Positions 1 to 10,927 of a stretch of DNA of 64,000 bases are shown piece after piece (positions within the stretch are counted from its first letter, which is position 1; each line of letters begins with the position of its first letter). The position numbers and the translations under genes are program-made. A model generated the notes under the pieces. That model was not told where the DNA came from, did no database searches, and saw nothing but the letters and a program-made list of their open reading frames with translations. The stretch lies in the NCBI GenBank assembly GCA_963765585.1, contig CAVXXB010000010.1, positions 186,001 to 250,000 of the forward strand. The letters are read 5' to 3'. Source of the DNA: CAVXXB01 sp963765585 (lineage in GTDB: Bacteria; Calditrichota; Calditrichia; JAJRVZ01).

Positions 1-468
1 GAAAATGCAATGATCATGCTGGATCCGGCTTCTAATCAGTATACATCAATACCGATGCCGGAACCGCGTACGGATGTAAATGGTCCGCGTGGTGCTGCAT
101 GGACATCAAGTGGTGATACTATGTATGTTGCCAGCTGGAATGCCGGTCGTCTGTATCGTTATGTAGCCGATCTAACTTCAGTTGCCAGCGTTTCAAATGT
201 ACCGCAGGAATTTAAGCTTTCACAGAACTATCCCAATCCTTTTAACCCTGTAACTTACATTGAGTTTAACCTGGTGAAAGCCGGTCAGACTTCTCTGACT
301 ATTTATAATGTGTTAGGTCAGAAAGTGGTTACATTACTGGATCGTGAACTGGTTGCTGGTAAGCATAAAGTTTCCTTTAATGCAATTAATTTTGCTTCCG
401 GTACGTATGTTTATGAATTAAAATCAGATGGCAAAATTATGACAAAGAAAATGGTACTGCTCAAGTAG
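1..468 (+). CDS. C-terminal part of a T9SS-sorted surface protein (5' end outside window)
   Basis: The reading frame is open from base 1, so the start lies upstream. The last 80 or so residues form a type A T9SS sorting domain: the motif Q-N-Y-P-N-P-F-N-P, then V-T-Y-I-E-F, an I-Y-N-V-L-G-Q turn, a G-x-Y-V-Y-E-L strand and the basic end K-K-M-V-L-L-K. In this family the domain is recognised by the T9SS and cleaved after export across the outer membrane. The preceding 65 or so residues (A-W-T-S-S-G-D-T-M-Y-V-A-S-W) look like the end of a beta-propeller, which is inference. Substrate and function cannot be told from this fragment. A strong terminator follows at once. Confidence 0.85.
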   Translation, partial: ENAMIMLDPASNQYTSIPMPEPRTDVNGPRGAAWTSSGDTMYVASWNAGRLYRYVADLTSVASVSNVPQEFKLSQNYPNPFNPVTYIEFNLVKAGQTSLTIYNVLGQKVVTLLDRELVAGKHKVSFNAINFASGTYVYELKSDGKIMTKKMVLLK

Positions 469-498
469 TATTCATATTCTGATTTTATGAATGTAAAG

Positions 499-532
499 GG
501 CATTCGGGTAAGCGATCCCGGATGCCTTTTTT
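499..532 (+). terminator. Rho-independent terminator
   Basis: GGCATTCGGG (499-508) pairs with CCCGGATGCC (517-526) through ten base pairs including one G-U, with an 8-nt loop, and is followed directly by six T residues. It lies 30 bases after the stop of the T9SS fragment. Confidence 0.85.
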
Positions 533-539
533 ATTAGTG

Positions 540-1025
540 AAGTTCTTGAAAATTATCACACGACGATATTTGTCATCCTGTCTGCCGTGAGGCGGATCCG
601 CCTCACCAGACTGTTGCAGATTCATTAATTTAGGTGCTAAAGCACCAACTAATTATAGGGATATTTTTCTCCCCCGTCTTAAAAGCCGGGGCTAGTCATT
701 TGTTTTATATGAAGTTGCAAAAAGTCATTTGCCCTGCGCTTTAGCGCAGGGATATCTGAATCTCAACAAATATAGGGGCTTTAGCCCAAAATGTACTGGT
801 TTTGCAACAGCCTGTACCGGCGTGATAAGGACCGTTTTACAAGTGTTGGTAGTAACCCCGATAAAAGATTTTTACAAGATGACGACTGGGTGCTCGGCCC
901 TGGTTGTTCGGTACTGGCCATCGAATTGTCATCCTGTAAGGACCTTTTTACAAGAAGCACGAAGATCTTTACAAGATGACATGGTTTATTGTCACTCAAT
1001 TGCATTGTAACATTATTAAAAGAAT
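540..1025. repeat. Gene-free spacer built of short palindromic repeats
   Basis: No convincing gene is present; short open frames here have repetitive composition. Visible units are a hairpin around AGGCGGATCCGCCT (about 590), GGTGCTAAAGCACC (about 632), CCCTGCGCTTTAGCGCAGGG (about 732), a GGGCTTTAGCCC unit (about 776), and several copies of TTTTTACAAGATGAC with inverted counterparts GTCATCCTGTAA (about 868-980). These resemble dispersed palindromic intergenic elements, not coding DNA. Confidence 0.6.
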
Positions 1026-1034
1026 GAGATAAAA

Positions 1035-3386
1035 ATGAAAAAATTACTTCCTTTGTTATTTTTAATTTCAATGATATCAGCACTTATGTCTGCCGATCCA
1101 CCAAAACGCGAATTCCGTGCCGCCTGGATTGCCACGGTAACAAATCTCGACTGGCCAAAATCCGGTCCGGTACATTTGCAGAAACAAGAAATGATTGATA
1201 TGCTTGATCATCTGCAAGAGATCGGAATTAATGTAGTTGTTTTTCAGGTCAGAACGGAATGCGATGCCCTCTATGATTCGCCCTATGATCCATGGTCTTA
1301 TTGGCTTACAGGAAGACAGGGCGTGGCACCAAGCCCCTATTATGATCCACTTGAATTTACGATTAAGGAAGCCCATGCCCGTGGCATGGAGTTACATGCC
1401 TGGTTTAACCCATATCGGGTGCAGCGAACGGTGGGTAGTTATACTACGGCTTCGAATCATGTGAGCAAGCTTCATCCGGAATGGACAATTACCATTGGTA
1501 CCTGGCAATTTTTGGATCCGGGATTGCCCGCGGTGCGTGAGTATGTTTCTGATGTGGTTATGGATATTGTGAATCGTTATGATGTGGATGGGATTCATGC
1601 CGATGATTATTTTTATCCCTATCCGCCTAATCAGATTACCAATCAGGATGATGCCTCATATGCTCTGTACAATCCACAAAGTTTAAATCGTGGTAACTGG
1701 CGCCGTGAAAATGTAAATCAACTCATCACCATGGTCTTTGATAGTATTCAAATTGTAAAACCGCATGTAAAATTTGGCATGAGTCCCTTTGGAATATGGC
1801 AGAACGGCGTGCCGACAGGGATTGTAGGGCTTGATGCATATAATACTATTTATTGCGATGGCGTTGCCTGGCTGGAGAGACAGATTGTTGATTACATCAC
1901 ACCGCAATTGTACTGGCCATTTGGCGGCGGACAGGATTATGGAAAATTACTGCCCTGGTGGGCCACTAAGACAAATGACCGGCATCTGTATCCGGGAATG
2001 GCGGCCTACCGCATTAATAGCTGGCCTTATGCTGATGAAATGCCGCGCATGATACAATTAAACAGGTCCACGGATAATGTGTATGGAGGAGTCTACTTCC
2101 GTGCTCTGGATGGCCTGATATCAAATCCACGCGGATTTGCAGACAGTTTAAAAGAAAATTATTATAAATATCCTGCCTTACTACCCATAATGGACTGGAA
2201 GGATCTGCAGGCACCCAATGTCGTTCAGAATCTGCGCTATGATTCGCCCACAGGGGAGGGGCCGGCTGCCCTGGTTTGGGATTTACCTACCCAGGCCGCA
2301 GAAGACGATACGGCCAAGCGTTATGCGATTTACCGGTTCAAGGATCAGGTTCCCCAGGAACAGGATCTGAGCGATCCCAAAAATATGATCGAAGTGGTGG
2401 GGAATAAATACTATTATGCACAGGTGCCAACATCTGATGCGACTGAGTATAACTATGTGGTCACGGCGCTTGATAGAAACTATAATGAAAGTCCCATGAG
2501 CAGTGTTTTATCTATTACACCGCCCGATCCACCGGTTTTAGCCAGTCCGGCAAACAGTTCTGAAAATCAACGTGACACACTGGTTGTCAGCTGGAATCAC
2601 TCTGATAATTATACATTTTATACACTTCAGATGTCCGTTGACCCGGAAATTAAATCATATAAAACCACATATGATCAGTTGGCCGATTCTTTTCTGGTCA
2701 TAACCGGACTGGATGGACAGGAAACCTATTACTGGCATGTCAGCGTCAGTAATGCCGGTGGCGAGAGTGATTTTAGCGAAAAATTCAGTTTTTCCACAGG
2801 ATTCCCTGTGCAACCCTTGCTTGTTTCACCTGAACCCGGTACCGATAAGACACCGCTGGATACAACCATTGTCTGGAGTCAAACGTCAAATTCCACTTCG
2901 CACCAGATTCAGTTTTCAACTTCTACTTTGTTCGATCCGCTGTATGTGTTAATTGACACGGTGATGCAGGATACCAGCCTGCGTGTAAGTGATCTGGCAT
3001 CATACAAAATATACTACTGGCGTGTACGTGCTGTTAATGAGTATGGTGCAAGTAAATGGTCAGATATCTGGGCCTTCCGTACAGACAACGTATCAAGCAT
3101 TGAGGACCTGAATAATGTTCCATTAACATACTCGCTGGGACAGAATTATCCAAACCCATTTAATCCCGTAACGACTATACCATTTTCAATAGCAAATTCG
3201 GAGCAAGTGACCCTTAAGATTTATGATATCCTGGGCCGGACTATTGTAACCCTGGTGGATAATTATCTGGCAGCCGGTATGTATAATTATAGTTTTGATG
3301 CCTCGCATCTTCCATCCGGGCTGTATATGTATCAAATCACCACACCGAGCTTCCGGATGAATAAAAAAATGGTGGTGATAAAGTAA
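1035..3386 (+). CDS. GHL10-family glycosidase (DigH/YngK-like) with FN3 domains and T9SS tail
   Basis: A 783-residue exported protein. Residues 1-20 are a signal peptide. Residues about 25-375 match the GHL10 (DUF187) TIM-barrel family: R-E-F-R-A-A-W-I-A-T-V at the first strand, F-Q-V-R-T-E-C-D-A-L-Y, H-A-W-F-N-P-Y-R, and the conserved acidic pair in D-G-I-H-A-D-D-Y-F-Y-P. Two or three fibronectin-III-like modules follow (about 385-690), then a T9SS sorting domain (about 700-783) with Q-N-Y-P-N-P-F-N-P. The family includes E. coli DigH, which digests denuded peptidoglycan glycans. That activity here is inferred from the family and from the amidase encoded two genes downstream. The reading frame is intact. 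Confidence 0.85.
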   Translation: MKKLLPLLFLISMISALMSADPPKREFRAAWIATVTNLDWPKSGPVHLQKQEMIDMLDHLQEIGINVVVFQVRTECDALYDSPYDPWSYWLTGRQGVAPSPYYDPLEFTIKEAHARGMELHAWFNPYRVQRTVGSYTTASNHVSKLHPEWTITIGTWQFLDPGLPAVREYVSDVVMDIVNRYDVDGIHADDYFYPYPPNQITNQDDASYALYNPQSLNRGNWRRENVNQLITMVFDSIQIVKPHVKFGMSPFGIWQNGVPTGIVGLDAYNTIYCDGVAWLERQIVDYITPQLYWPFGGGQDYGKLLPWWATKTNDRHLYPGMAAYRINSWPYADEMPRMIQLNRSTDNVYGGVYFRALDGLISNPRGFADSLKENYYKYPALLPIMDWKDLQAPNVVQNLRYDSPTGEGPAALVWDLPTQAAEDDTAKRYAIYRFKDQVPQEQDLSDPKNMIEVVGNKYYYAQVPTSDATEYNYVVTALDRNYNESPMSSVLSITPPDPPVLASPANSSENQRDTLVVSWNHSDNYTFYTLQMSVDPEIKSYKTTYDQLADSFLVITGLDGQETYYWHVSVSNAGGESDFSEKFSFSTGFPVQPLLVSPEPGTDKTPLDTTIVWSQTSNSTSHQIQFSTSTLFDPLYVLIDTVMQDTSLRVSDLASYKIYYWRVRAVNEYGASKWSDIWAFRTDNVSSIEDLNNVPLTYSLGQNYPNPFNPVTTIPFSIANSEQVTLKIYDILGRTIVTLVDNYLAAGMYNYSFDASHLPSGLYMYQITTPSFRMNKKMVVIK

Positions 3387-3701
3387 AGTTAGTTAATATT
3401 AAATTTTGATAAAATAATTGGTAAAGGGATAATAGGAACAAGGATAAAAAAAAGCAAAGGAACAAGGCGCAAGGTTCCAAACTATGTGTACTCGGGGTTC
3501 TTGGTGTGCGGAATAGAAAGCTGGACGTAAATCGGATTCAAGTATGATTTAGCCTGCATCTTGCATCCTGTATCCTGTAACCAGCATCCGGTAATTGTCC
3601 TTTTATCCCTATATTTGTCAACACTTGTAATACTGCTATTTTTAAGTAAAATCCGGTCTGATCACCGGGTTTTTTATATCATCAATTAAACGAGGAAGAA
3701 T
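3387..3701. other. Spacer with repeats and a terminator-like hairpin
   Basis: No gene is seen. The left part holds degenerate AAGGAACAAGG-type units and the middle a GCATCTTGCATCCTGTATCCTG tract, both repeat-like. At 3653-3668 CCGGT pairs with ACCGG around CTGATC, followed by a T run (3670-3675); this is probably a terminator for the upstream gene, placed just before the next start. Confidence 0.55.
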
Positions 3702-4649
3702 ATGCGTAAATGGCTCGTTCTTGCAGGAATTATTCTAATTCTGTCGATATCATCGGTATTTGCACAGAATCTGAAAGTGTCGGAAATACGACAGGTAACA
3801 AATCTGGATGATGGTGCTTTTTTCTTTCCACAAATATTCCCGGGTGGAGATAAGATACTTGTGACATCTTCAAACTATAATGGCTTGTACTATTGCAATC
3901 TGGATGGTACAAATATTATAGAAATTAGCAAAGATATAGGTGCCGGTTATGAACCCGTCATTACATCTGATGGCAACTCGGTGATTTACCGGATTTCTGA
4001 ATTTAAGAATCGCCGGAGATTTTCTTCGTTAATCGAGCAAGAACTTGCCAACGGCCAAAAGCAGCTGTTAATCAGTGAAAAAAGAAATTTGTCCACACCA
4101 CGGATAAGTCCTTCTGATGAAATAATATTGATGGATAACAACGTTCCACAAACCGTTTCCTTGCAAAAGCCGGGTAAATCTCTGAATCCGCAGACTGCCC
4201 AGTTGAACACCCCGGTAGTTTTTATTGAAAATACTAATATTGCCCTGATTTCGGACGGTGATAAGCAAGTCTTTGAACCCATGGGAACGGGACACTACAT
4301 CTGGCCCTCCATCTCACCGGATGGACAGAAACTTTTATTTACAAAAATGGGCGAAGCAACATATATTTCCGACCTTGATGGTGGTAATCCCGTCTCACTG
4401 GGGCGTGCAAATGCACCAAGATGGTCACCCGATGGTAACTGGGTGGTCTATATGGATGACAAAGATGATGGTTATGTGGTGCTCGAATCTCATATATATG
4501 CTATATCTTCAGATGGTCAGAACAGAGTACAGCTTACCAATTCACCGGACCGGATCGACATGTATCCGGTTTGGGGGAATGAGATGGATAAAATAGTATT
4601 TGCCACAGATAAAGGCGAAATATTTTTAATCACGATGGAAACAGAATAA
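3702..4649 (+). CDS. Exported TolB-like WD40/PD40 beta-propeller protein
   Basis: A 315-residue protein with a clear signal peptide (M-R-K-W-L-V-L-A-G-I-I-L-I-L-S then A-Q at about 22). The rest consists of PD40-type blades with repeated S-P-D-G / S-S-D-G turns: I-S-P-D-G-Q-K-L-L-F at about 207, W-S-P-D-G-N-W-V-V-Y at about 245, I-S-S-D-G-Q-N-R at about 270. Such propellers are periplasmic or surface scaffolds, as in TolB; no catalytic residues are expected. Unlike its neighbours it has no T9SS tail, so it is probably periplasmic. An AGGAAG-like ribosome binding site precedes the ATG. It ends 10 bases before the amidase gene, suggesting co-transcription. The exact role is unknown. Confidence 0.75.
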   Translation: MRKWLVLAGIILILSISSVFAQNLKVSEIRQVTNLDDGAFFFPQIFPGGDKILVTSSNYNGLYYCNLDGTNIIEISKDIGAGYEPVITSDGNSVIYRISEFKNRRRFSSLIEQELANGQKQLLISEKRNLSTPRISPSDEIILMDNNVPQTVSLQKPGKSLNPQTAQLNTPVVFIENTNIALISDGDKQVFEPMGTGHYIWPSISPDGQKLLFTKMGEATYISDLDGGNPVSLGRANAPRWSPDGNWVVYMDDKDDGYVVLESHIYAISSDGQNRVQLTNSPDRIDMYPVWGNEMDKIVFATDKGEIFLITMETE

Positions 4650-4659
4650 AAGGTATAAG

Positions 4660-7391
4660 ATGAAAACTTATTTTCAACTATATTTACTTGTCTTGATTCT
4701 CAGTGTTTTCAGCATGGGGCATGCACAAAACTTTGATGGTATAAAAATATATATTAATCCTGGTCATGGTGGAAATGATGCGTCAAATGACAGGTATATT
4801 CCGATATCCGGTTTCTGGGAATCCGAGAGTAACCTGACCAAGGGACTTTATGTGCGGGAATTATTACAGAATGCCGGCGCAGACGTCTATATCAGCCGAA
4901 CTGAAAACCGTGACGTAGATGATTTGCCTTTGTCTCAGATTTCTGCCGATGCCAATGCCAATAATGTGGATTATTTTCACTCCATTCACAGTAATGGTTT
5001 AAATGGCAATACCTATGTCAATTATCCGTTAATGTTATTCCGCGGATATGATGCTGCACCTGTTTTTCCCGATGCCAAGGTAATGGGCAGCATCATGTGG
5101 TATAAAATGCATGAAGCAGATAATGAATGGACAGATTGGCCATATAGCTGGTCGCCAAATAATCGTGGCGACTGGGATTTTTATCCCCAGTGGGGAACAT
5201 CCGGATTGGGAGTCTTGCGCGGTCTCAACATGCCGGGAACATTATCGGAAGGATCTTTTCATGATTATTTTCCTAATTCATTCCGCCTGATGAATATGGA
5301 TTATCGCAGACATGAATCGATCGTCATTTTCCGGTCATTTGTGGATTTCTATGATCTGGATCCAATGCCCCATGGCGTTTTGGCAGGAATTGTCCGTGAT
5401 AATTCAAAATCAGCATCATACAGTTATACCTATAATGCCGGCTTACCAAACGATCAGTATCTTGCCATTAATAATGCACGGGTTACATTGCTTGGTCAAA
5501 ATAAGCAGTATCTGGGTGATACAAAGAACAATGGTTTCTTTATGTTTGATTCGCTAATGCCCGGCGAATATCAACTGGTATTTGAATCCGGAACATATGC
5601 GGCAGATACGCTTTCAGCCACCGTCACAGCAAATAAAACCAGCAAAGTAAATGCCTATCTGACCGAATCCCCTACCAAAGCACCTGAAGTATATACAAGT
5701 ACACCGGATGATGATCAATCCAATGTTTCAACCACGCAGAATATCAAAATAGTTTTCAGTCAGTCGATGAATAAAAATTCTGTGGAAAATGCAATCACAA
5801 TTAGTCCGCAAATAAGTGGATCTTATTCCTGGAGCAATGACTACACATTAGATTTTCGGCAGAATGATGCGTTTGATACAGCAAGTGATTATACAATTAC
5901 GGTTGGTACGGGTGCAATGAATCTTAAGGGGATTGCATTTGAACAGGCATATGAATTCTCGTTTACAACCACCGATCAGCATATTCATCCCAAGGTAAGT
6001 TCGTATTTTCCCGGTGCGGATATTGACAGTTCGGCGATTGATACGGAAATAAAAATTAATTTTGACAGCGAAATGCGCGTAGTGAAACAGAGACTGCCTT
6101 TTCCATTATTCCCTCTGTTACTGGTCAGTTTGGCTGGAATGATGAAAAAACAGAATTAACATTTACACCTGACCAGGATTTGGAAAGGCAGACCGAATAT
6201 GAAGTAATTGTATCAAAAACGGCGTTGGATTTTTATGGGATACCACTCTCTGATGATTTTGGATTCAAGTTCTGGACGAGAAATCGAAATGAAATAAATA
6301 TTGTCAGATCTTTCCCTGTTGATAGCAAAGAGGATATTAGTACAAAAATGATTTTTGCCATTGAGTTTAATGGTCCCCTGGCGCCGGATGTGCAGTCATC
6401 TTCTTTTATATTAAAAGATGAGAGTGGCGGTGTAAAACGGATAAAAAACTTGATCGTCTACAATGAACAAGTGCGGTTTGAACCATCCAGTGAACTGACA
6501 CCGGGGATGTGGTATCATCTAACCATTTTGCCGACCATTGAAGATATTTATGGATTAAATCTGGAAGATACCGTTTATATTGATTTTAAAACCGAACTGG
6601 AGACCTTTGCCGGGAATGTGTTTGAAGACTTTGAACTGACCCAATTTTGGGAGAGTCCAAATGACAATAATACAACCACCGGTGTGGTATCAAAAGATAC
6701 TTATTTTATTTTTTCATCAAATCGAAAAGTAAACGATCTTTTTTCAGGCGCCTTGTATTACCGCTTTTCAGGCGAAAGCGGGGGAATATGCCGTTTGATC
6801 AATACGGAGAAATTTCCCACCACGGACAATTCAGAATCTATGTTTGGTATGTGGGTCTTCGGCGATTTTAGTGGAAATATTCTGGAGTTCTGGTTTGAAA
6901 AGGGTGGAGTAGAGAATGAGGTCCCTGTTGACACCATTGACTGGATCGGGTGGAAGTTTGTGCAATTTCCTATGAATGTGCTTTCTGGTTCCAGCATCGC
7001 CCAATTCCATAGTATCGTAATTCGTCAGGTTGATGGTGCTATGCCCGGTGAGGTTGTATATTTTGATGATGCGCAATATGATGTAGTAAGTGGACTTGAG
7101 CAGTTTCAGACCGCATCAAATAAACCAGAAACCTACGAGTTGTTCCAAAACTATCCGAATCCATTTAATCCTGAGACGACGATTAGATATCGCATTCCGG
7201 TCAAGGGACTGGTTCGTCTGGTTGTGTATGACATCTTAGGTAAAAAGATTGCCACACTGGTGGATGAAGAACTTGCTGCCGGCGAGTATAATATGACCTG
7301 GAATGCCGGATCATTACCTACAGGTGTATATTTTTACCGACTTGAAGCGCCGGAATTTATTCAGACGAAGAAACTAATACTGATCAAATAG
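4660..7391 (+). CDS. N-acetylmuramoyl-L-alanine amidase with Ig-like domains and T9SS tail (one frameshift)
   Basis: The N-terminus has a signal peptide, then an Amidase_3 catalytic domain (about 25-225): I-N-P-G-H-G-G (zinc His), S-E-S-N-L-T-K (zinc Glu) and F-H-S-I-H-S-N-G (second His). This fold cleaves the bond between muramic acid and the stem peptide. A carboxypeptidase-regulatory-like domain (about 240-330) and Big_5-type Ig domains follow, then a T9SS sorting domain (Q-N-Y-P-N-P-F-N-P) ending at 7391. The frame breaks near 6079: the first frame runs into nonsense and stops at 6159, while the Ig domain continues in another frame as S-E-T-E-T-A-F-S-I-I-P-S-V-T-G. One missing base explains this. 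The corrected product is about 910 residues. It sits between two GHL10 genes, suggesting joint cell-wall degradation. Confidence 0.82.
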
Positions 7392-7811
7392 TATCATTTG
7401 ATACTAAAATTGATAAAATAGAACGCGGATGACACGGATCACGCGGATTTACGCGGATAAAAATAATTAAATAGTATGTGTGAAAATCAGTATAATCTGC
7501 TCATATTCGTGTGCTGTTCAAAATATGATTAGTATCGATTATTGCGAGTATTAGAATCTATTTGTTTGCACAATTTTAATCACCAGGCTTGGGTATCATA
7601 CGATACTGACTAAATGTAAATTCTCTGACAGAGCCGCTGAAATGAGCAATTAGAGATTAGAAAATTGTAATTTGTAATTGGTTATTTGTTATTAAATATA
7701 CACATTAACCCATTGTCTATTGCTAATAGCCAATAGCCCATTGCTAATCCTTCATTTTCCTCTGCGTCTTTGCGTCTCTGTGAGATAAAATAATTCTTCT
7801 GGAGTAGTTCA
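7392..7811. repeat. Spacer of short-period intergenic repeats
   Basis: No gene is seen. Recognisable tracts are a 9-10-bp ACGCGGAT(GAC) repeat (about 7424-7462), TAGCCAATAGCCCATTGC units (about 7725-7748) and CTCTGCGTCTTTGCGTCTC (about 7760-7780). The same families recur in other spacers of this window. Confidence 0.6.
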
Positions 7812-10701
7812 ATGAAAATAGTTTTTTTCCTCACTACAGTTTTTATTCTAATCACCTCAGTTTTTTCTCAAAGCAGTCCCAACGAAGAATGGCGATCATT
7901 TTGGGTGGTGACCTGGGAGTATATTAACAAATCGTATACGGTTGATCAGAATAAAGCCCGGATAAGGGATATTCTGGACTATACAAAAGCGGCAAATATG
8001 AATGCGGTACTATGGCAGGTTCGGCAAAGCGGAACTGCATACTATCCCATCATCATATGAACCATGGGGGTCTTATGCCGGAGGATCATATCCTGGTTTT
8101 GATCCCACTGCTTATGCGCTGGAGGAAGCACATAAACGTGGACTTGAGTTCCATGCCTGGTTCAATGTGTTTGCTGCCTCATCAACCGCACCGGGAACTC
8201 CGGTAAATTTACATCCCGAATGGGTGTGCCGCGATCAGGATGGTAATCCCATGACATCCAGCCGGGCTTTGTCACCCGGATTAGAAGAAGTACGCGAGTA
8301 TACCATAAATGTGGCAATGGAAATTGTAAAGAACTACGATATAGATGGATTCCACCTGGATTATGTGCGCTGGAATGAATATACCAATTCTAAATTATCT
8401 AAAAATCTGGCGAAGCAGGCCGAACAACAACCGCAACTGGATGGATTTATTAGCGACGAACTGCTTGGTGATCTGAATCGAAATGCCGCCGGCCGCTATC
8501 TTTATGATTATTTACACCCTTATAGTGGGGGAGTGCCCGATAGCGTTGACGGTGGAAAATTTCCTTCATGGGAAGAATGGTGGCGGCATGGCGTGACTGA
8601 ATTTGTTCGCACATTACAGGATTCCATTAAAACTCAAAAACCATGGATACGATTAACTCCTGCGGCACTTGGGAAGTACAGATGGTCCGGATGGCAGGGA
8701 TATGGAACGGTTTATCAGGATGCTGCGCTATGGTTTAACAAGGGATATATTGATCAGTTGACACCCATGCATTATCATTGGACAACCGGTGATGGGTTTT
8801 ACAGCATGCTGACTGGTGCCGGTGATGAAAACTGGAATTACTGGATTGAGCCGGGTTTGAATGCGGGCAGAATTTTTACGGTCGGGCCGGGATCATATCA
8901 ATTTGAGTTACAGAATGTCTGGGAAAATCATGAAGATGTGATAAACACCTGTCGCACGATTCCCTGGACGGATGGCTTTCAATTCTTTAGTTTTGATTCA
9001 TGGGAGACCAATCAGAATGTCGCTGAGGCACGTCGCGTTTATTTCCCCGGAAAGACGAAGGTTCGTGCAACAAAACTGCTATATGACGGCACCCCGGATT
9101 CACCGGAAATGACACTAACAAAATTGGATTCAGTGACATATGAGATACAGGTGTTACCACCGGATGGACTCAATGAGAATCAATGGTTTGCCGTATACAG
9201 GTCGGTAGATTCACTGTTAGATGCAACAAATGATGATATTGTGGATATACATTTTGGTATGGATCCATATATTATCCAGGAAAAATTTGATGGCAGCCAG
9301 CCGGCCAGCGATCGTTATTATTTTGCGGCATCAATGTTAGATCGTTACTGGAATGAATCAAATTTGAGTGAGATATTCGAAACGGACTCGATTCCATTTG
9401 TCAAACCACAAATCAATCCACCAGTAACACCGGAATACATTCGTATTCTGCAAAACAGTGCCACTTCCTTAAAAGTGGTTTGCGATCCGGTGGCCAATGC
9501 GGATGGATATCGCGCTTATGTAAGCACAAATGGTACGACTTTCTCAGATTCCGCATCCTCTCTGACCACCACGATTATGCTAAACGGATTGCAGGAAAGC
9601 GATATCTATTACATTCGCGTCGCTGCCTACAATGAAGGTGGCGTATCGAAGTGGTCAAAAAAGTTATACGCCGGTGTACCTTCATCTGATGCGCATAAAA
9701 TTCTAATTGTAAATGGGTTTGATCGCTCGACAAATTCCCGCCATGATTATATCGGTTTTTATGCCGGTTCAGTGAATTCAAAAGGCGGACCATTCTCATA
9801 CACCATGAATGAAACAGTTTATGAAGGGAAGGTATCTCTGCAGGATTTTGAGGTAGTCATCTACATATTAGGAGATGAGAGCACTGCCGATGAAACCTTT
9901 AATCCAACCGAGCAGGTGATTGTGGCTAACTTTCTAAAAGCCGGTGGTAAATTTTTTGTTTCAGGCGCAGAAATTGGCTGGGATCTGGTTGCAAAGGGTA
10001 CGAGTACCGATCAGCAATTTTATAGCAACTACCTTAAGGCCAGTTATATAAGCGATGCGCCATTAAATCAAAATGGCGTTCATTATAATTGTCAGTCGAT
10101 AGCCGGTAGTATTTTTGAAGGGCTGGCTGAATTCAGTTTTGATGATGGTACACATGGAACCTATGATGTGGACTGGCCTGATGCAATTCGTGGTACCGGC
10201 GGTGCTCAGGATGTTTTAAATTTTAAAAACGTATCTATCTCCAGTGGCGGTGCCGGTGTTGTTTATGAGGGCAATTTTAGTGGAGGGACTCAACCTGGCA
10301 AGCTGGTGTATATGAGTGTGCCGTTTGAAACAATATATCCGGTTACACCCCGGAATGACCTTATGGAGAAAGTATTTTTATTTTTTGATGGTTTTCTCTC
10401 CGATGTTGAATTAGCAGAAGATTTAAATCAGGTGGTGTATTCTTTTGAATTACAGCAAAATTATCCCAATCCGTTCAACCCTGAGACTACGATAAAATTT
10501 TCGTTAAATAAATATGGATATACGACACTGAAAGTTTTTAATACCCTGGGGCAATTGGTTACGGTATTGGTAAATGGTGATTTACATGCCGGTCCCCATC
10601 AGGTAAAATTTGATGCCTCGGAATTCGCCTCCGGTACCTATCTGTATATTCTTGAGTCTGGAACTCAGAGGATTCAGCGAAAAATGGTGTTGATAAAATA
10701 A
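7812..10701 (+). CDS. Second GHL10-family glycosidase with FN3, ThuA/DUF4350-like region and T9SS tail (one frameshift)
   Basis: Signal peptide (about 1-19), then a GHL10 domain: E-W-R-S-F-W-V-V-T-W-E-Y, L-W-Q-V-R-Q-S-G-T-A-Y-Y, H-A-W-F-N-V and D-G-F-H-L-D-Y-V-R-W with the conserved acidic residue. An FN3-like module lies at about 540-620, then a region (about 625-860) beginning H-K-I-L-I-V-N-G-F-D that resembles glutamine-amidotransferase-like ThuA/DUF4350 folds, and a T9SS sorting domain. The frame is broken at the CCC run 8046-8048: removing one C joins T-A-Y-Y to P-S-S-Y-E-P-W-G exactly as the family requires. The corrected length is about 962 residues. The upstream amidase and first GHL10 protein suggest action on peptidoglycan glycans; the substrate is inferred. 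Confidence 0.82.
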
Positions 10702-10927
10702 AATTTGATGCTATAACTTTATTATAAATTTTGACATGATAACAGGATAGGATACTATCGTCATCCTGAACTTGGTTCAGGATCTTAGAGTTTAGATGCT
10801 GAAATAAATTCAGCATGACGACTGATTGTCTCTTGTTCATAAGTTGAACTTGGGAACAGAGAAGCAAGCATCCAGTACCCAGCATCAAGTAATTATCCTG
10901 TTATCCTGTCTATATAAAATAATCATC
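10702..10927. repeat. Spacer with CCTGAA palindromic repeats
   Basis: No gene is seen. GTCATCCTGAACTTGGTTCAGGATC (about 10761-10785) and CTGAAATAAATTCAGCATGACG (about 10799-10821) are two hairpins of the family that also forms the core of the MITE-like elements further right. The rest is repeat debris (CAGTACCCAGCATC, ATCCTGTTATCCTGTC). Convergent genes meet here. Confidence 0.55.

Noticed and set aside
729..1083. Several overlapping open frames of 60-100 codons on both strands
   Set aside because: They consist of the palindromic spacer repeats, such as L-Q-D-D from TTACAAGATGAC units, and have no start signals.
6159..6180. Two separate genes, or programmed frameshifting, in the amidase
   Set aside because: The Ig domain is cut in mid-strand and no slippery heptamer was seen at the break; a one-base sequencing gap is simpler and matches the other breaks in this window.
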